NCBI GenBank assembly: GCA_037447655.1
Contig: JBBHKE010000083.1
Location: 205,961-269,960, forward strand
Direction of reading: 5' to 3'
Length of the DNA stretch: 64,000 bases
DNA from: Zygnema cylindricum
Taxonomy: Eukaryota > Streptophyta > Zygnematophyceae > Zygnematales > Zygnemataceae
The notes below the pieces were generated by a model. The model did not search any database. It was not told the DNA's origin and worked only from the letters and a program-made list of their open reading frames with translations. A program made the position numbers and the translations under genes. How positions within the stretch are numbered: the first letter of the stretch is position 1; the number at the start of each line of letters is the position of its first letter. This document shows, one piece after another, positions 14,101-23,491 of the stretch.

Positions 14101-14868
14101 GCTCTCCCTCTCCCCCGTCTCTACCCCTCTTCCCCTACCTCTCCCTCTTCCCTTCTCTACTTTTGTAAACCCCTTCGGCGCCTCCCCCCCGGCCCCCCTC
14201 CCTCTCTCTCTCCTTCTCCTCCTCCGTCTCTCTCTCCATGTCAACCTTTTTTCCCCTCTCCACCTCCCCGTCCGCCCTTCCGCTCCCCTCCCCCTCCCCC
14301 TCCCCCCCCTCTTTTCCCTCTCACTCTCCTTCTCCCTCTCTTTCTCCCTCTCCCTCTCCCTCTCCCCCTCCTCCGGTTTTCCCCCCTCCTCCCCCTCTTT
14401 CCACGTCTTTTCCACTCTCAACCTTTACCTACTCCTCTCCCTTCCATCACAACCTCTCTTCCAACCTCTTTTCCCCCTCCCTCTCCTTCCCCTCCCCCTT
14501 TCCCTCCTTCCCTGCCTCTTCCCACCTGCTCAAGTGTGAATATCGGTCCCCAACTATCTTCTACAATGACACTAATATTTGAATTTTTCCCAATCACATC
14601 CAAGGAGGTATTTGAGGTCGCAAAACATACATTTCATATATTTAACCAAAATTCGTTTTCAAGTTTCCAATTCTATTTTTCAAAGGAAATAAAAAGACAT
14701 ACACAATTTTTTTTTCTATTATTTATGCGTGAACCCATTTGCTTATGTTTACTTTTAGTGTAGATTAGGGATCCCTCCTTCCCACGGCTTACTCACAAGT
14801 GTTTCACCATTGTGAGGTTCCCAATCTCTGGTGCAATGCTCCCCCCCAATCCAAGATTGTACAGAAAT
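2031..14868 (-). CDS. Partial LRR receptor-type gene: six single-repeat 72-nt exons
   Basis: Six exons on the minus strand, in transcription order 14797-14868, 13673-13744, 12485-12556, 3979-4050, 3099-3170 and 2031-2102. Each is exactly 72 nt, preceded by AG and followed by GT, and enters and leaves in phase 2. Splicing them gives six in-frame 24-residue repeats of the plant LxxNxLxGxIPxxIGxLxxL type with no stop. Plant-type extracellular LRRs bind peptides, other ligands or partner receptors; whether a kinase follows cannot be seen. Introns are 1052, 1116, 8434, 808 and 996 nt and consist mainly of GA-rich simple sequence in the sense strand. Five exons share a nearly identical 40-nt core and conserved intron flanks, so they arose by duplication of exon plus flanks. 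No signal peptide, cap repeat, transmembrane segment or kinase is visible. It could be a live partial gene or a recently silenced array; intact splice sites favour function. Confidence 0.72.
2140..3065. repeat. Polypyrimidine intron body (LRR exons 5-6)
   Basis: Almost pure C/T on the + strand, GA-rich in the LRR sense strand. Edges are the conserved intron flanks. Confidence 0.85.
3099..3170 (-). CDS. LRR exon 5
   Basis: Acceptor TGTCACAG, donor GTAAGACA, 72 nt, phase 2. It encodes WASGNQLSGSIPSSIGQL. A T-rich stretch just before the acceptor gives a normal-looking 3' splice site despite the GA-rich intron body. Confidence 0.78.
3220..3905. repeat. Polypyrimidine intron body (LRR exons 4-5)
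   Basis: Almost pure C/T on the + strand between the acceptor flank of exon 5 and the donor flank of exon 4. No fixed period. Confidence 0.85.
3979..4050 (-). CDS. LRR exon 4
   Basis: Acceptor GTCACAG, donor GTAAGACA, 72 nt, phase 2. It encodes GLYDNQLSGSIPSSIGNL. The intron just upstream (in sense) holds a damaged extra copy of the exon's 5' edge at about 4091-4160. Confidence 0.78.
4091..4160 (-). pseudogene. Relic edge of an extra LRR exon unit
   Basis: The + strand word TTGTTATATAGAATTATGAGAC followed by ...CAACAAAACCGGTAATC lines up with the exon/acceptor edge of LRR exon 6 (TTGTTATATAAAACT then CTGTGACA...CGAAACCAATC). The AG acceptor and the rest of the exon are gone. It follows directly on exon 4's own acceptor flank, so a repeat unit was duplicated here and then mostly deleted. 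A weaker donor-side remnant may lie at about 4300-4325. Confidence 0.45.
4330..4679. other. AT-rich non-coding stretch
   Basis: AT-rich DNA inside the 8.4-kb LRR intron. I see no gene, repeat period or element end. Confidence 0.5.
4680..10165. repeat. 5.5-kb degenerate (TTACTG)n / (TTATTG)n array
   Basis: Built from TTACTG, TTATTG, TTACTA and TTACTT hexamers, degenerate throughout. A longer order is superimposed: a block containing ATTACATTCTTGTTA ... GTAATTGTTACTATTAC recurs near 6441, 6515, 6868, 7500, 7680, 7924, 8345 and 8818, and CTTACTTATTATTATTG recurs near 6715, 7372, 7768, 8118 and 8648. Near 9750-9820 the unit shifts to CACTGTCATTGT. Long frames in it (L/V/T/I or Y/C runs) are artefacts of the repeat. 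Confidence 0.92.
10166..10865. repeat. A-rich tract
   Basis: Dominated by poly-A runs broken by G (AAAAAGAGAAAA). No coding signal. Continuation of the simple-sequence intron. Confidence 0.75.
10870..11615. repeat. ATT/ACT trinucleotide array
   Basis: Starts as ACTATTACT, passes through ACTAGTATT, and becomes TATTATTAG then TTGTTGTTG. A gradual change of unit along one tract, typical of slippage-grown arrays. Confidence 0.85.
11616..12290. repeat. TAAT-rich tract with a 60-bp tandem duplication
   Basis: Almost all A/T, made of ATTAATTATT words. At 12158-12217 and 12218-12277 a 60-bp unit containing TTATTATATATTATTTG is directly duplicated with few changes. Confidence 0.75.
12295..12435. repeat. 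Polypyrimidine tract before LRR exon 3 donor
   Basis: C/T-rich on the + strand; it resumes the intron-body sequence type after the AT-rich block. Confidence 0.75.
12485..12556 (-). CDS. LRR exon 3
   Basis: Acceptor GATGTCAG, donor GTATGACA, 72 nt, phase 2. It encodes SLSSNQLSGSIPSSIGQL, a textbook plant LRR. The flank CACTATGGTTGTGTT follows the donor. The next intron (8.4 kb) contains the TTACTG array. Confidence 0.78.
12665..13618. repeat. Polypyrimidine intron body (LRR exons 2-3)
   Basis: C/T-rich on the + strand with CTCTCC and CCCTCT words. The edge near 12590-12665 resembles the edge near 13780-13860, showing that intron flanks were duplicated along with the exons. Confidence 0.85.
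13673..13744 (-). CDS. LRR exon 2
   Basis: Acceptor TGTCACAG, donor GTAAGACA, 72 nt, phase 2. It encodes GLFSIQLSGIIPSSIGQL. The conserved Asn of the LxxN position is Ile here, a departure from the consensus. Donor-side intron flank carries the shared word CACTATGGTTGTGTT. Confidence 0.75.
13850..14530. repeat. Polypyrimidine intron body (LRR exons 1-2)
   Basis: C/T-rich on the + strand. From 14,531 to 14,796 the sequence becomes mixed, and I recognise nothing there. Confidence 0.85.
14797..14868 (-). CDS. LRR exon 1 of the visible series (most 5')
   Basis: Acceptor GATGCAG, donor GTGAGT, 72 nt, phase 2. It encodes FLYNLGLGGSIAPEIGNL and onward to a leucine codon split at the junction. It is the most diverged of the six and its intron flanks do not match the others, so it is an older repeat, not part of the recent duplication. 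Nothing recognisable as an upstream exon was found between here and 15.6 kb. Confidence 0.75.
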
Positions 14869-15059
14869 CTGCATCGTGCACCCGCATAATTTTTTTTGAA
14901 AAATATCCCCTTCTTTTCTCTTTCCCCCTCCCTATTCTCCCACTCCTCACCATCCACTTTCATTTTGGTGACAACCAATTTCTCATTTTCTAACAAAACA
15001 AAACCCTCCTTCCCCTCTAATATAAACCAAAAGTGAGCTATCATCAAGTTGCTTCATAT

Positions 15060-15600
15060 TCTTTTAGACGCAACCACCACCCCCCCAACCCCGCCTCCTC
15101 TCCTTTATAAATGATAAAGATTTTTTTGCACCCGACTTCCATTTTTTTCAAACCCCCCACACTCCCCAAAACATCAGTCTCCCTCCTCCCCTCCTACCTC
15201 TCGGCCGGTCCCCAAATGCCCCTGTGTTCGGGGCATATGGACGAGAGGGCGGGAGAGGGAAAGGAGGTGTTTTGGGGGGGTGGGAGGGAGGAGACAGGGA
15301 AGGGGGGGCGTGTAGGAGGGGAAAGGTGAGGAAAAAGATGGGTGTGAAAGGAGAGGGTGAATCTCTTCCCCCCACCAACACCCAGAAAAATTTTCCCCTA
15401 AAACCCTCTTTCCCCACCCCTCTAAATCCCTCGGCATCTCCTTCCCTCCCTACTCAATCTTTAAAAAATAGGATGAGGTATTCATTACATATATCTTAGT
15501 AAATTTTTTACATTATCCTTCTTTCCTCTTTCCTCTCACCTCTCCCCCCCTCTGTCTCCCACCACTCCCCCCTTAAGAGAGCAAGCCTCGCTTCAAAGCC
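15060..15600. repeat. Pyrimidine-purine strand switch with hairpin
   Basis: C/T-rich on the + strand to about 15,205, then G/A-rich from about 15,240 to 15,360, then C/T-rich again. At the switch ATGCCCC and GGGGCAT form a 7-bp stem around a 7-nt loop (15,217-15,237). The two flanking tracts are roughly complementary and could extend it. Confidence 0.6.
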
Positions 15601-15654
15601 CATCGCGACAAAATATCTTCAATTCCAATCGATAGGGTTCCTTCGACCGAGTGC

Positions 15655-15995
15655 AGAAGACTTTTTATTCACACGCGCAAAAAAAACTTTTGCCGACGTG
15701 TATGGAGGAATGAAGGTGTGACCTTTTGTACGGAAGGCAGCTTTGTCGACGTGTATAGAAAAAATAAACGTCCCACTGTTTGTACTTGTACGGAGTACGG
15801 AATATGGAGTATAGAGTACGGAGTACGGAATATTCACTAGTAAGGAGTGCTTGAAATGTACGGAGGGATTTCTAAATTGCAACCGTTACTTCACTTGCGC
15901 AAAGCAACTTTGTGACGTGTATAGAGGAAAGAAAAGTTTGACCTTTTGTAGGATTAATTAGTACGGAATACTTGAATTGTACGGGAGGATCCAGG
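15655..15995. repeat. Diverged direct repeats with GACGTGTAT and TACGGA words
   Basis: Three related blocks: CGCGCAAA...ACTTTTG...GACGTGTATGGAGGAA...GACCTTTTGTACGG (about 15,672), a shorter block at about 15,738, and TGCGCAAAGCAACTTTG...GACGTGTATAGAGGAA...GACCTTTTGTA (about 15,894). Between them TACGGAGTACGGAATAT words are tandemly reiterated. No gene. Confidence 0.55.
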
Positions 15996-17640
15996 TACGG
16001 TACATGCATTGCAAATCTAGAAAAAAATTGGCGAGGTAGCAGATTTCTCACCAGAAAGTACAAGGTGGGTACAACATTAAAAGTACAGCTATCACCGGCC
16101 AAAAAGACGCGCAAAACAAATAAAACCGTAGATTAAGATTAATAGTGGCTGTGGATTGGTCGGACATTAACTCGTGGTAAGTTGCGAACCCGGAAAAAAA
16201 AAAAATGTACTACAAGCCTACCAGATAAGGGTTTACGAAAAAAAAAGTCAACCGAAACTCTACTTCCGCGACTACCCGAGGCCGCCCTTACCCGAAGATG
16301 TACAAAGTTAATGGTACCTTTCCCTCATACCTTCCACAATACCAAGAGTACAATGTACAATAATGTTGGATAGTATGGAGACTACACCGCCAATCGTTAT
16401 TAGCGTTTAAAGACTATTAATGTTCAAAATTAATTAGCGTTATTAACGGTAGTTTGAGTTTTTCAAGATTTCCAAAAAATAAATTTTACTTTAATTGATC
16501 CATACCGCTGATTTGGGTACAACTGATCTGCCATTAGGATCTTCACATTAAAATAGGTGAAAGTACAAAATCTGGCAAATCGTACAACGTTGCGTCCATT
16601 TACTCTAATTTATTCATAACTCTAACTTGGGTTTTTTCCCATATAATTAATTTGCGATCAATATTCTTACACTAAAATAGGAATGATTTCATTCTGCATT
16701 TTATTTTGAGCGCAATTAAACGTGCGATCGCCATTATTTTAGTCCATATTTCGTATTTTTTTTAATTAACAAAGTACCATTTTGTACAGACTGACACTTC
16801 CATACACCACACTATTCAAGAACATTGTACATTATAATTATTAACGTTAATCACAAGAACCTTAATTAACGTGAAAAAAAAATACTGTTATTGATACTAT
16901 TTCAAGTTTTGGGGTCAAAATTTGGGGGTGCCGATATAGCGATCGTAACGCTAATAACGATTGGCAGTGTAAAGTACATTACTCTAGTGGAATGTACCTA
17001 CGGAAATTTATTTTTTTGGTATTTTGTCTACTTGGCCGTACCCGGAGTTTTTTGTTCTCTTTTTGAATGGTCGGCCACCAAAATTTGGCACCCGAATCTG
17101 TTCCGGATTCGACTTGGCCTGCTGTGTACGGATCTGGTACGGATTACGGTACCCGATTGCAACCTCTGCCAGGAATAGACATGTCGTTACACAAGAAAAC
17201 GACCTGAAATTGTTTCGATAAATTGGCAATTTATTGGTTTAGGATAGATAAATATTGCAATGGTCCACCCTTTAGGGTTTCATTGGTGATTCAAATTTTT
17301 ATGCACTCCATTCACAATGTGTCAAAATTTTGCGATGGTTCGCTACGCTTTGAGGCGACGCCTTGCGATTGAGTGCGACAAATACTTTGTTTCAAGCCAT
17401 AGAGGTTTCATTCTTAGTAAAAACAAATTACGTCAACATTTGTATTGTTTAACTAGCGTTAATTACACTAATGTCGAATATTTTTAGAGTGTGTAATGTA
17501 CGAAATGTGTCATTCCGTAGTATAAGTGCTCATTATTCCGTACATACGTCCAAAATAAGTTTCAGCGAATGGCGTCGACAGTGGAAATTGAGTGCGTCAC
17601 ACGCAAAAGCGTACCCAGTAGATTCTAAGCATTGTTGTCC
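15996..17640. other. Non-coding, nothing recognised
   Basis: AT-rich DNA with scattered GTAC words. The longest open frames are under 100 codons and show no motif, so I assign no gene. Confidence 0.4.
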
Positions 17641-18030
17641 TATTCGTACGGATTTGGACTTTTTCCCGAAAACTACGTAGTATTCGTTACTTTCATACCG
17701 TTCGTTAGTTTTCGCCGTACGATGCACGAAAACGTACGAAAATCGTCCCCTTAACCCTAAAAATCCTAAAACGTACGGAAAACATACGAAAGTGTACACA
17801 AATGTACGAAAGTTGTACCCAATAAAACCTAGGAGTACGGAAATGTAAGGCATCTGTACTGCAATTTACCGGAATGTACAAAATGCACGGGAAGTACCCT
17901 AAACACCCTAATATCCCCACACCAATAACCCTAAACGTACTGAAATATACGGATGATGTACGTAAATGTACGAAAAATGTCAGTCCGTATAACTGAAATA
18001 TACGGAAAAGTACAAAAATGTACCCTAAAA
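17640..18030. repeat. TGTACGAAA-rich tract
   Basis: Dense, irregular recurrence of GTACG and TGTACGAAA/TACGGAAA words at roughly 10-25 bp spacing, separated by CCCTAAA-like words. It looks like a decayed short-period repeat. Confidence 0.5.
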
Positions 18031-18032
18031 AC

Positions 18033-18220
18033 TAGTGTTGTGTATCAATAAAAAAGTTATCGCGATAACACCGATACCGATAGTTATCGGTTATCAAACG
18101 GTCAGAGGTCCCCATATATCGGTCCGAGACCAACAAATTCCATATTGACGATAACTTCAAAAATATATAGTACGCATACTATAGTACCTTATTATATACT
18201 GTATTATAAAATTTATATTA
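18033..18220. mobile_element. One end of a hAT-like element
   Basis: Begins TAGTGTTGTGTATC, close to the terminal repeat TAGTGTTGGGTATCG of the complete element at 28,091. Subterminal TTATCGCGATAA and GATAGTTATCGG palindromes and the word GGTCCGAGACCAACA also match that element's end read in reverse. I could not find the opposite end, so this is a truncated or strongly diverged copy. Confidence 0.5.
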
Positions 18221-18359
18221 TATAGCGTGGCATGCCACATATATGAACCTGTTCCTTAACTATTTAACTGAATATTTTTACGGGAAACGCAGCACATGAA
18301 ACTTTGGCTTGTCAACTGAACAGAAATTTTACGGCAACGCACAAAACTATACCGGCTAA

Positions 18360-18686
18360 TTGGTGAACATGGAACTGAAAAAGGACAGCGGACACAAAGT
18401 ACAACGGACGCAAAATAACATTCTGCGCGTTGACGATATCGAACGGACGACTTGGAATGAGAGAATGCGAGCGGACAGCCAGCGTCTTTTGATGAATGAA
18501 CCGGATCCCGATCCGGATGGAGGTGATTCTTTATTTGAAGTAGAAGAAGAAGAAGATGATGAAGAAGAAGTAGATGAAGAATCCGAAGAAGTAGTCGAAG
18601 AAGTCGAAGAAGGTGAAGAAGAGAAGAGTGAATTAAAAACTGAAGAGAGGAGTGAAGAAAAGTGTGATGAGAAGTTTATTAAATAG
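18360..18686 (+). CDS. Short acidic ORF of doubtful reality
   Basis: 108 codons. After a mixed first half, a long run of Glu/Asp/Val (about residues 60-90) comes from a GAAGAAGA-type repeat. No domain is recognised. It follows the hAT-like end and precedes 2.9 kb of GA-rich, uncoded DNA. It may be a piece of a decayed transposon protein or chance translation of a purine-rich repeat. Confidence 0.15.
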   Translation: MVNMELKKDSGHKVQRTQNNILRVDDIERTTWNERMRADSQRLLMNEPDPDPDGGDSLFEVEEEEDDEEEVDEESEEVVEEVEEGEEEKSELKTEERSEEKCDEKFIK

Positions 18687-18689
18687 AGT

Positions 18690-21559
18690 GATTTGATGAA
18701 AGAGAAGAATAGTGGAAAGAAGAGTGAAGAGAAGAAGATAAATTTATTTTGGGAGGAGAAATGAAGTTGTCGATGTGGTATATTGATTGAGGTGTAAAGG
18801 AGTGGTTTATGAAGAAGAAAGTAAGTGTGTTGTCGTGAGTTGAAAATGAATCTCGACATTTTGAAGATCTTTTTTTGGAGGGAGTTTTATTTCGTACTTT
18901 TGTACGTTCATTTATTGAAGACGTTATTCGAAGTGAATCGAGGTGAATGGTGTGGCGATTACCTAAATCGCCGGTCAGTTTGTAAGAAGAGTCATTCAAG
19001 TTTGGCATTCTCAATTTCTGTCCGCAGTTCGAGTGTGTACAAATTTATTTGATTTTTGTCGTCAATGACTGCACATTTTTTTTGTTGTGGATTTTGTTGA
19101 AGTGAAGTTTTAATGTGTCCATGATTAGGAGGAAGAAGAGGAGGAGTTTCGTGTTAGCGAAAGACCGGTTGCTTTACCGGCTGTTTTGGCCATTTATTGA
19201 CAAAGAGGAGGATTGAAAAAAAATTGACGAAGATGAAGAAAAAGAAAAAGAGAAGTCAGATTTTTGTTTTGGGTTTGAAAGAAGATAAGAGCAGAGACGA
19301 AGTGGAGGTAGTGAGAGATTATTCTCTCGGAAGGAAGAAGAGTACTCCTTCCCTCCTGGCGGCTTCGACGTTTGTTTGGAGAAACCATTTTTTTTAGTTT
19401 CATTTGAGGAAGAATTCGGATGTATGGAGCGACTAATTTGGAAGATCAGGATAATTCAAATTCCTATTTTGATGGAGATGGAGATGAGAGTGGAGGAGAC
19501 GAGTATGTGAAGAAAGAGAAGAGGTAAACTGTCACTTAGAATTCCGAGGAGGAGAGGTGGCATTTAAAGAGCTTGAGAACATTTTTACTTTGTTAAACTA
19601 TGTTGGTAGGGGAAGAGATCGCAAAAATGGCGATTGAGGTGATCGCGGTGTAAGTTGCGGCCGTGTTGAATTTACAAATTATTTTGAGTTTTGAAATTAT
19701 ACCGACGACGGACTATAATTTTCCGATTCACATATTAATGATTAATTCGATGAAGAATGAGAGAAAATTATGCTTTTTTTTATGAGGAGAGCCAAATTCA
19801 TGATTTCTTGTCCATTGCGCATTTCGCATTGGAGGAGAAAGCGCATGTCCATTTCGGTTTGAATAGTTGAAGGAAAATGTTGACATTAAGAGTGACATTG
19901 AATTTTACATTGATGATTGGAGTGATGAAATTTTTATTTCTCGAGTGTTTTTGAATTCTCGGAAATTTAAAGGTTTTAAATCGAGTTCTAATTTAGATTT
20001 AACAAATCTGAATCGGAGGAAGATAAAGGGAGAGAACAAATTTGTTCAAATGAGATTCAAGTTATGAGGGGGAAAAGGCCGAATAAGCTTTCTTATTTTT
20101 TGGCAAGGAGAAAAGATTTCAAACTCGCTTCATTTTATTTTTTGATGTGAGGAAAAATCAACTTTAACTGTTGAGAATTTTGTTTGCGAGAATGTTGTTG
20201 GAAGCCCACAGTCATTTTCTAAATTAAGAGAGGTTGAAGAGTGGGAAACGATATTGGAGGCGGTAGAAGAGAAGAGTGTTGAGAAAGAGGAAAAAAGTGA
20301 AGTTTATTTTTGGAGGACAAGTCGTTCCGTATGAAGAGCCGGTTGGACGCTTGACGTATATTAGGGAATGAACGATGATGTCGGATATTCAGGCGGCCGT
20401 GTTGGTCGTCGTCAGATTTTGTCGGTCATTGAGTTATTAAAATTTGTTTACGCGGATCTTTCGGTACCTTATGGTACCATGTGGATGTGACTATGGTTTC
20501 AGTTGACAAAAAAAAAATTGGAAGTGCTAATTCTGATGGAGGTTGTGACGCGGAGTTATTTGACGTGAATTTGCGGCGTGGACTTTTCATTTATTTTGAT
20601 TTGGAAATTTCACCGCCATGGTACGTTTTTTTTGGAGCGGTATTTTGTTTTCTTTTGAGATTATAAAAACAAATGGAGAAGCGCCATGTGGCGTATGCGT
20701 GAATTTTGACGAGCGAAGTTACGGAAGAATTTTGAATGGTGATTGAAGGAAAAAAATTCGCAATCAAGTTGTAATGTTTCATAGGGGGCTACGACATTTG
20801 GAGTTGATTGAAGTTTGCGAGGATTTTGTTGGAGGATTATTCGATTTGGCGTTCTTTGGAAAAATCGCGAGGAGATAATTGTTTCTTAGGTTGGAAATTC
20901 GATGTTTTGTTTCCTACATTAATCTGGTGTTTTAATCTGTTGTTTAAGTATACTTCATGATGTTTTACGGAGGGGAAGTTTTAAGTTGTGATTGGTTTAA
21001 TCATTACAAGTTTGAGAGGGGGATCGTTAGACTCAAATTTATAATCGGTTGTAGCGTGTTTGTCGCGTGGTCGTCTAGTTTGTCTTTTGTTGTTTTGTGT
21101 GAGTTCGTTTACGTTATTTTGGAGTTGAAGTGGTGGTTTGACAATTCCCACATTGAGAAGGGGATTGTTAAGTTTTACATTGTGGGATTTGTGTTAGCGT
21201 CGGTTGGCAGCTTAGCAACCATTGTACGCTTAGTTTAAGTATTGATTTTAAGTGTCGGAGTTATTTGTGTCTTGTCTTATTTGAAGTGTATGTATGGAGG
21301 GTCCCGGTCACTGTACGGTTTTGTGTCATAGTGATCGTAGTAATCTTTGTTCTGATTTGAGGAGTAGATTTGTTTCTGGGTTGCGGCGTACATTTGTACG
21401 GCCGATTTTGTTTCACTTTGTCGAGGAGTTTTCCGGTTGACGTTTATGTACGTTCTTTTGAGCATGTACTGACAGCATCAAAAGAAGTATATGAAATGGG
21501 AAAGAAATTAGTAGGCATGGAGTAAGAGGGGGCTTTGAGTGTCTCAGTAAGAGGGGGAA
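18690..21559. other. Purine-rich decayed region, probably old retroelement interior
   Basis: GGAGGA/GAAGAG-rich + strand without sustained frames. It ends in two polypurine words GTAAGAGGGGG (21,524 and 21,547) immediately before an LTR-like TGTTAGGA, which is the arrangement of a retroelement 3' end. No recognisable pol motif survives. Confidence 0.35.
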
Positions 21560-22268
21560 TGTTAGGATTTTGTACTGAGAACTCATTTAGCGACGAGACA
21601 TTCTCGTAGCTAAAGTAGCGACGACCAGCGACGAAATAGTCTCGTCGCTAGATATTTGAAGTGACGTAGAAGTTAGCGACGAAGTAGTTTCGTCGCTGGA
21701 TATTTGAAGTGACGTAGAAATTGTTTGTTCGTTTCGTTTCACGCGAGTTCTAGTCGTACTATTGAAGTGACGTGGAAAATGTTTGGTCATTTCAGTTCAC
21801 GTAAGTTCTAGTTGTACCGTGTGGTTCAAGTCGGTTCGTGGTTGACTTGTGTAGTCGTACCGTGTAGTTCAAGTCGGTTCGCAGTTGTCGGTCGGATGTT
21901 TTCACCACGTTGACTCTTACGCGTTTCTAATCGTGTACCGTGGTATTGTTACGTGACGTTTGAAGGAGTATATTGAGGCGTAGTGAGAGAGAGGTTTTTA
22001 TCAATTTGGCGAGAGTTGATCCTCCTTGTAGGTTATGAAGGAGTTCAAGGAGTTGAGGGAGTTTGATAGCTTTGTGATGTTTCTTGAAGAGTTAGAGGAG
22101 GGTAGTGAAGAGTATCTTCTATTTCATTAAGTGGAGTTAGAAGTGAGAGTGTTTTGAGGGTGTGAGGAAATTATGTAAGAAAAGTTCTCCGTGGAATATA
22201 TTGGCTTCCTTGGGGTAATCTTTCTCTTGTGTGTGTTTTATTCATTTATGCTTCCGCTGGCATTTGCA
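21560..22268 (+). mobile_element. Probable LTR of a decayed retrotransposon
   Basis: Starts TGTTAGGATTTTG directly after a polypurine tract and ends GCTGGCATTTGCA (TG...CA, about 709 bp). Inside, a block of about 55 bp with the hairpin AGCGACGA...TCGTCGCT occurs twice (21,628 and 21,675), followed by paired TTCAAGTCGGTTCG words. No matching 5' LTR or target duplication was found, so it may be a solo or 3' LTR. Confidence 0.4.
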
Positions 22269-23491
22269 CTCAATGTTTTATTCGATCCTTTCATGGACTA
22301 AACACATTGGAAGTTGATAAGAAAAATGGGATACTTGCCAAATCAGGAATCTACGAAGGTGCTCACTGTCATTAAAACAAAGGAAACAACGAGTAAGTGT
22401 ATTGATTAAATCACCGGCATAATGTTGAACTAATTGCTTAAAGCAGTCTAGTGTAGCTGCCCATTGCTAGTAATCACTTGGAGTGTGGAGATTCCACCCA
22501 AAATCATAGTTTGTACTATCAACAGTATTTTTATAACGGGTCCATATTGAGCCATGTGGCAAAATGTAAACTAGCGTCTTTTATTTTTTCTAAAGTGATA
22601 GTGCTAACATTTCTCTAACTCTGATAGTGATGGGTGGTGGACTTTACAATACTTAAGAGTTAATCTCTCTATTTTTGAGTGAGTTTGTTTTCGACCTAAC
22701 ATCATAAAGCACTATTAGTCAAGTGGCCAATAGTTGTCAGGTTGGCAAAACGTGTTTTAGTGTAGCTGATTCGAATACATTGTTGACACTAATAATTCAC
22801 TAACTCTCATTGCCATCTGCGATGTACTGTACTGTAGCAAACTGTATGGTTGGGCCATAAACATAGGCTCTTTATATGCGATCCCATGTGGCTAGTGAAA
22901 CCGTACTCTAATTTACATGTTACTTGTTGTTTGACTTCCATACATAATGACATATTTCCAAATGTTGATAATGTACTAATTGATTAGATCCAAACAACAA
23001 TCGGTCGTCCATTCACAGCAAAGAGAAATGTACAACATTAATATCACAAATGTAGAAGTACATAGCCTGGCCAAAACAATGTTAACATTTGTCAATATTA
23101 CGAGAGAATCCAGCACCCTATTCTGACTATTGCAGTCAGAAAAGAAATATCTGAAGTTCAGCAAAACTCAAAATCCTATTCTACACATAAAATTTTAAAT
23201 ACAAGAACTGCCCTCTCTGAAGCACTAATATTGTGTCTTCAACCTTTCAAAATTACAATTGTAATCTACCATCATCAAATCTTTTATGAAGGCTCTATAT
23301 GCAAAAATTGCCTCAAAATCTTAATCATTTCTTTTCACCGAGCTCCCAGGTTCGCAAATCACACGTCTGGTGTTGTGTTTTCTCGTGCTTCATAAAGTTA
23401 AAGAACTCTATAAATACACAAAATAGATCGGATTCTCTAGTAGGATGTGATAGCAGCTTTTATTTGGTGCAACTTTTTCTGATATTTCCTC
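22269..23491. other. Intergenic, nothing recognised
   Basis: AT-rich sequence downstream of the HPP gene; the part nearest 23,492 probably includes its 3' UTR. No clear polyadenylation site was chosen. Confidence 0.4.

Noticed and set aside
12652-14582. Frames of 100-240 codons in the 12.6-14.6 kb tract
   Set aside because: Same composition artefact as in the first 4 kb; no motif, and the genuine LRR exons lie on the minus strand between them.
16891-17178. 95-codon + frame with a hydrophobic stretch
   Set aside because: No recognised family, no supporting neighbour, and similar frames occur on the other strand. Length is within chance for this AT content.
18690-21559. Retroelement pol gene upstream of the LTR-like unit at 21,560
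   Set aside because: I looked for DSGA, DDE, YVDD and WHKRLGH-type motifs on the + strand and found none; only the end structure suggests a retroelement.
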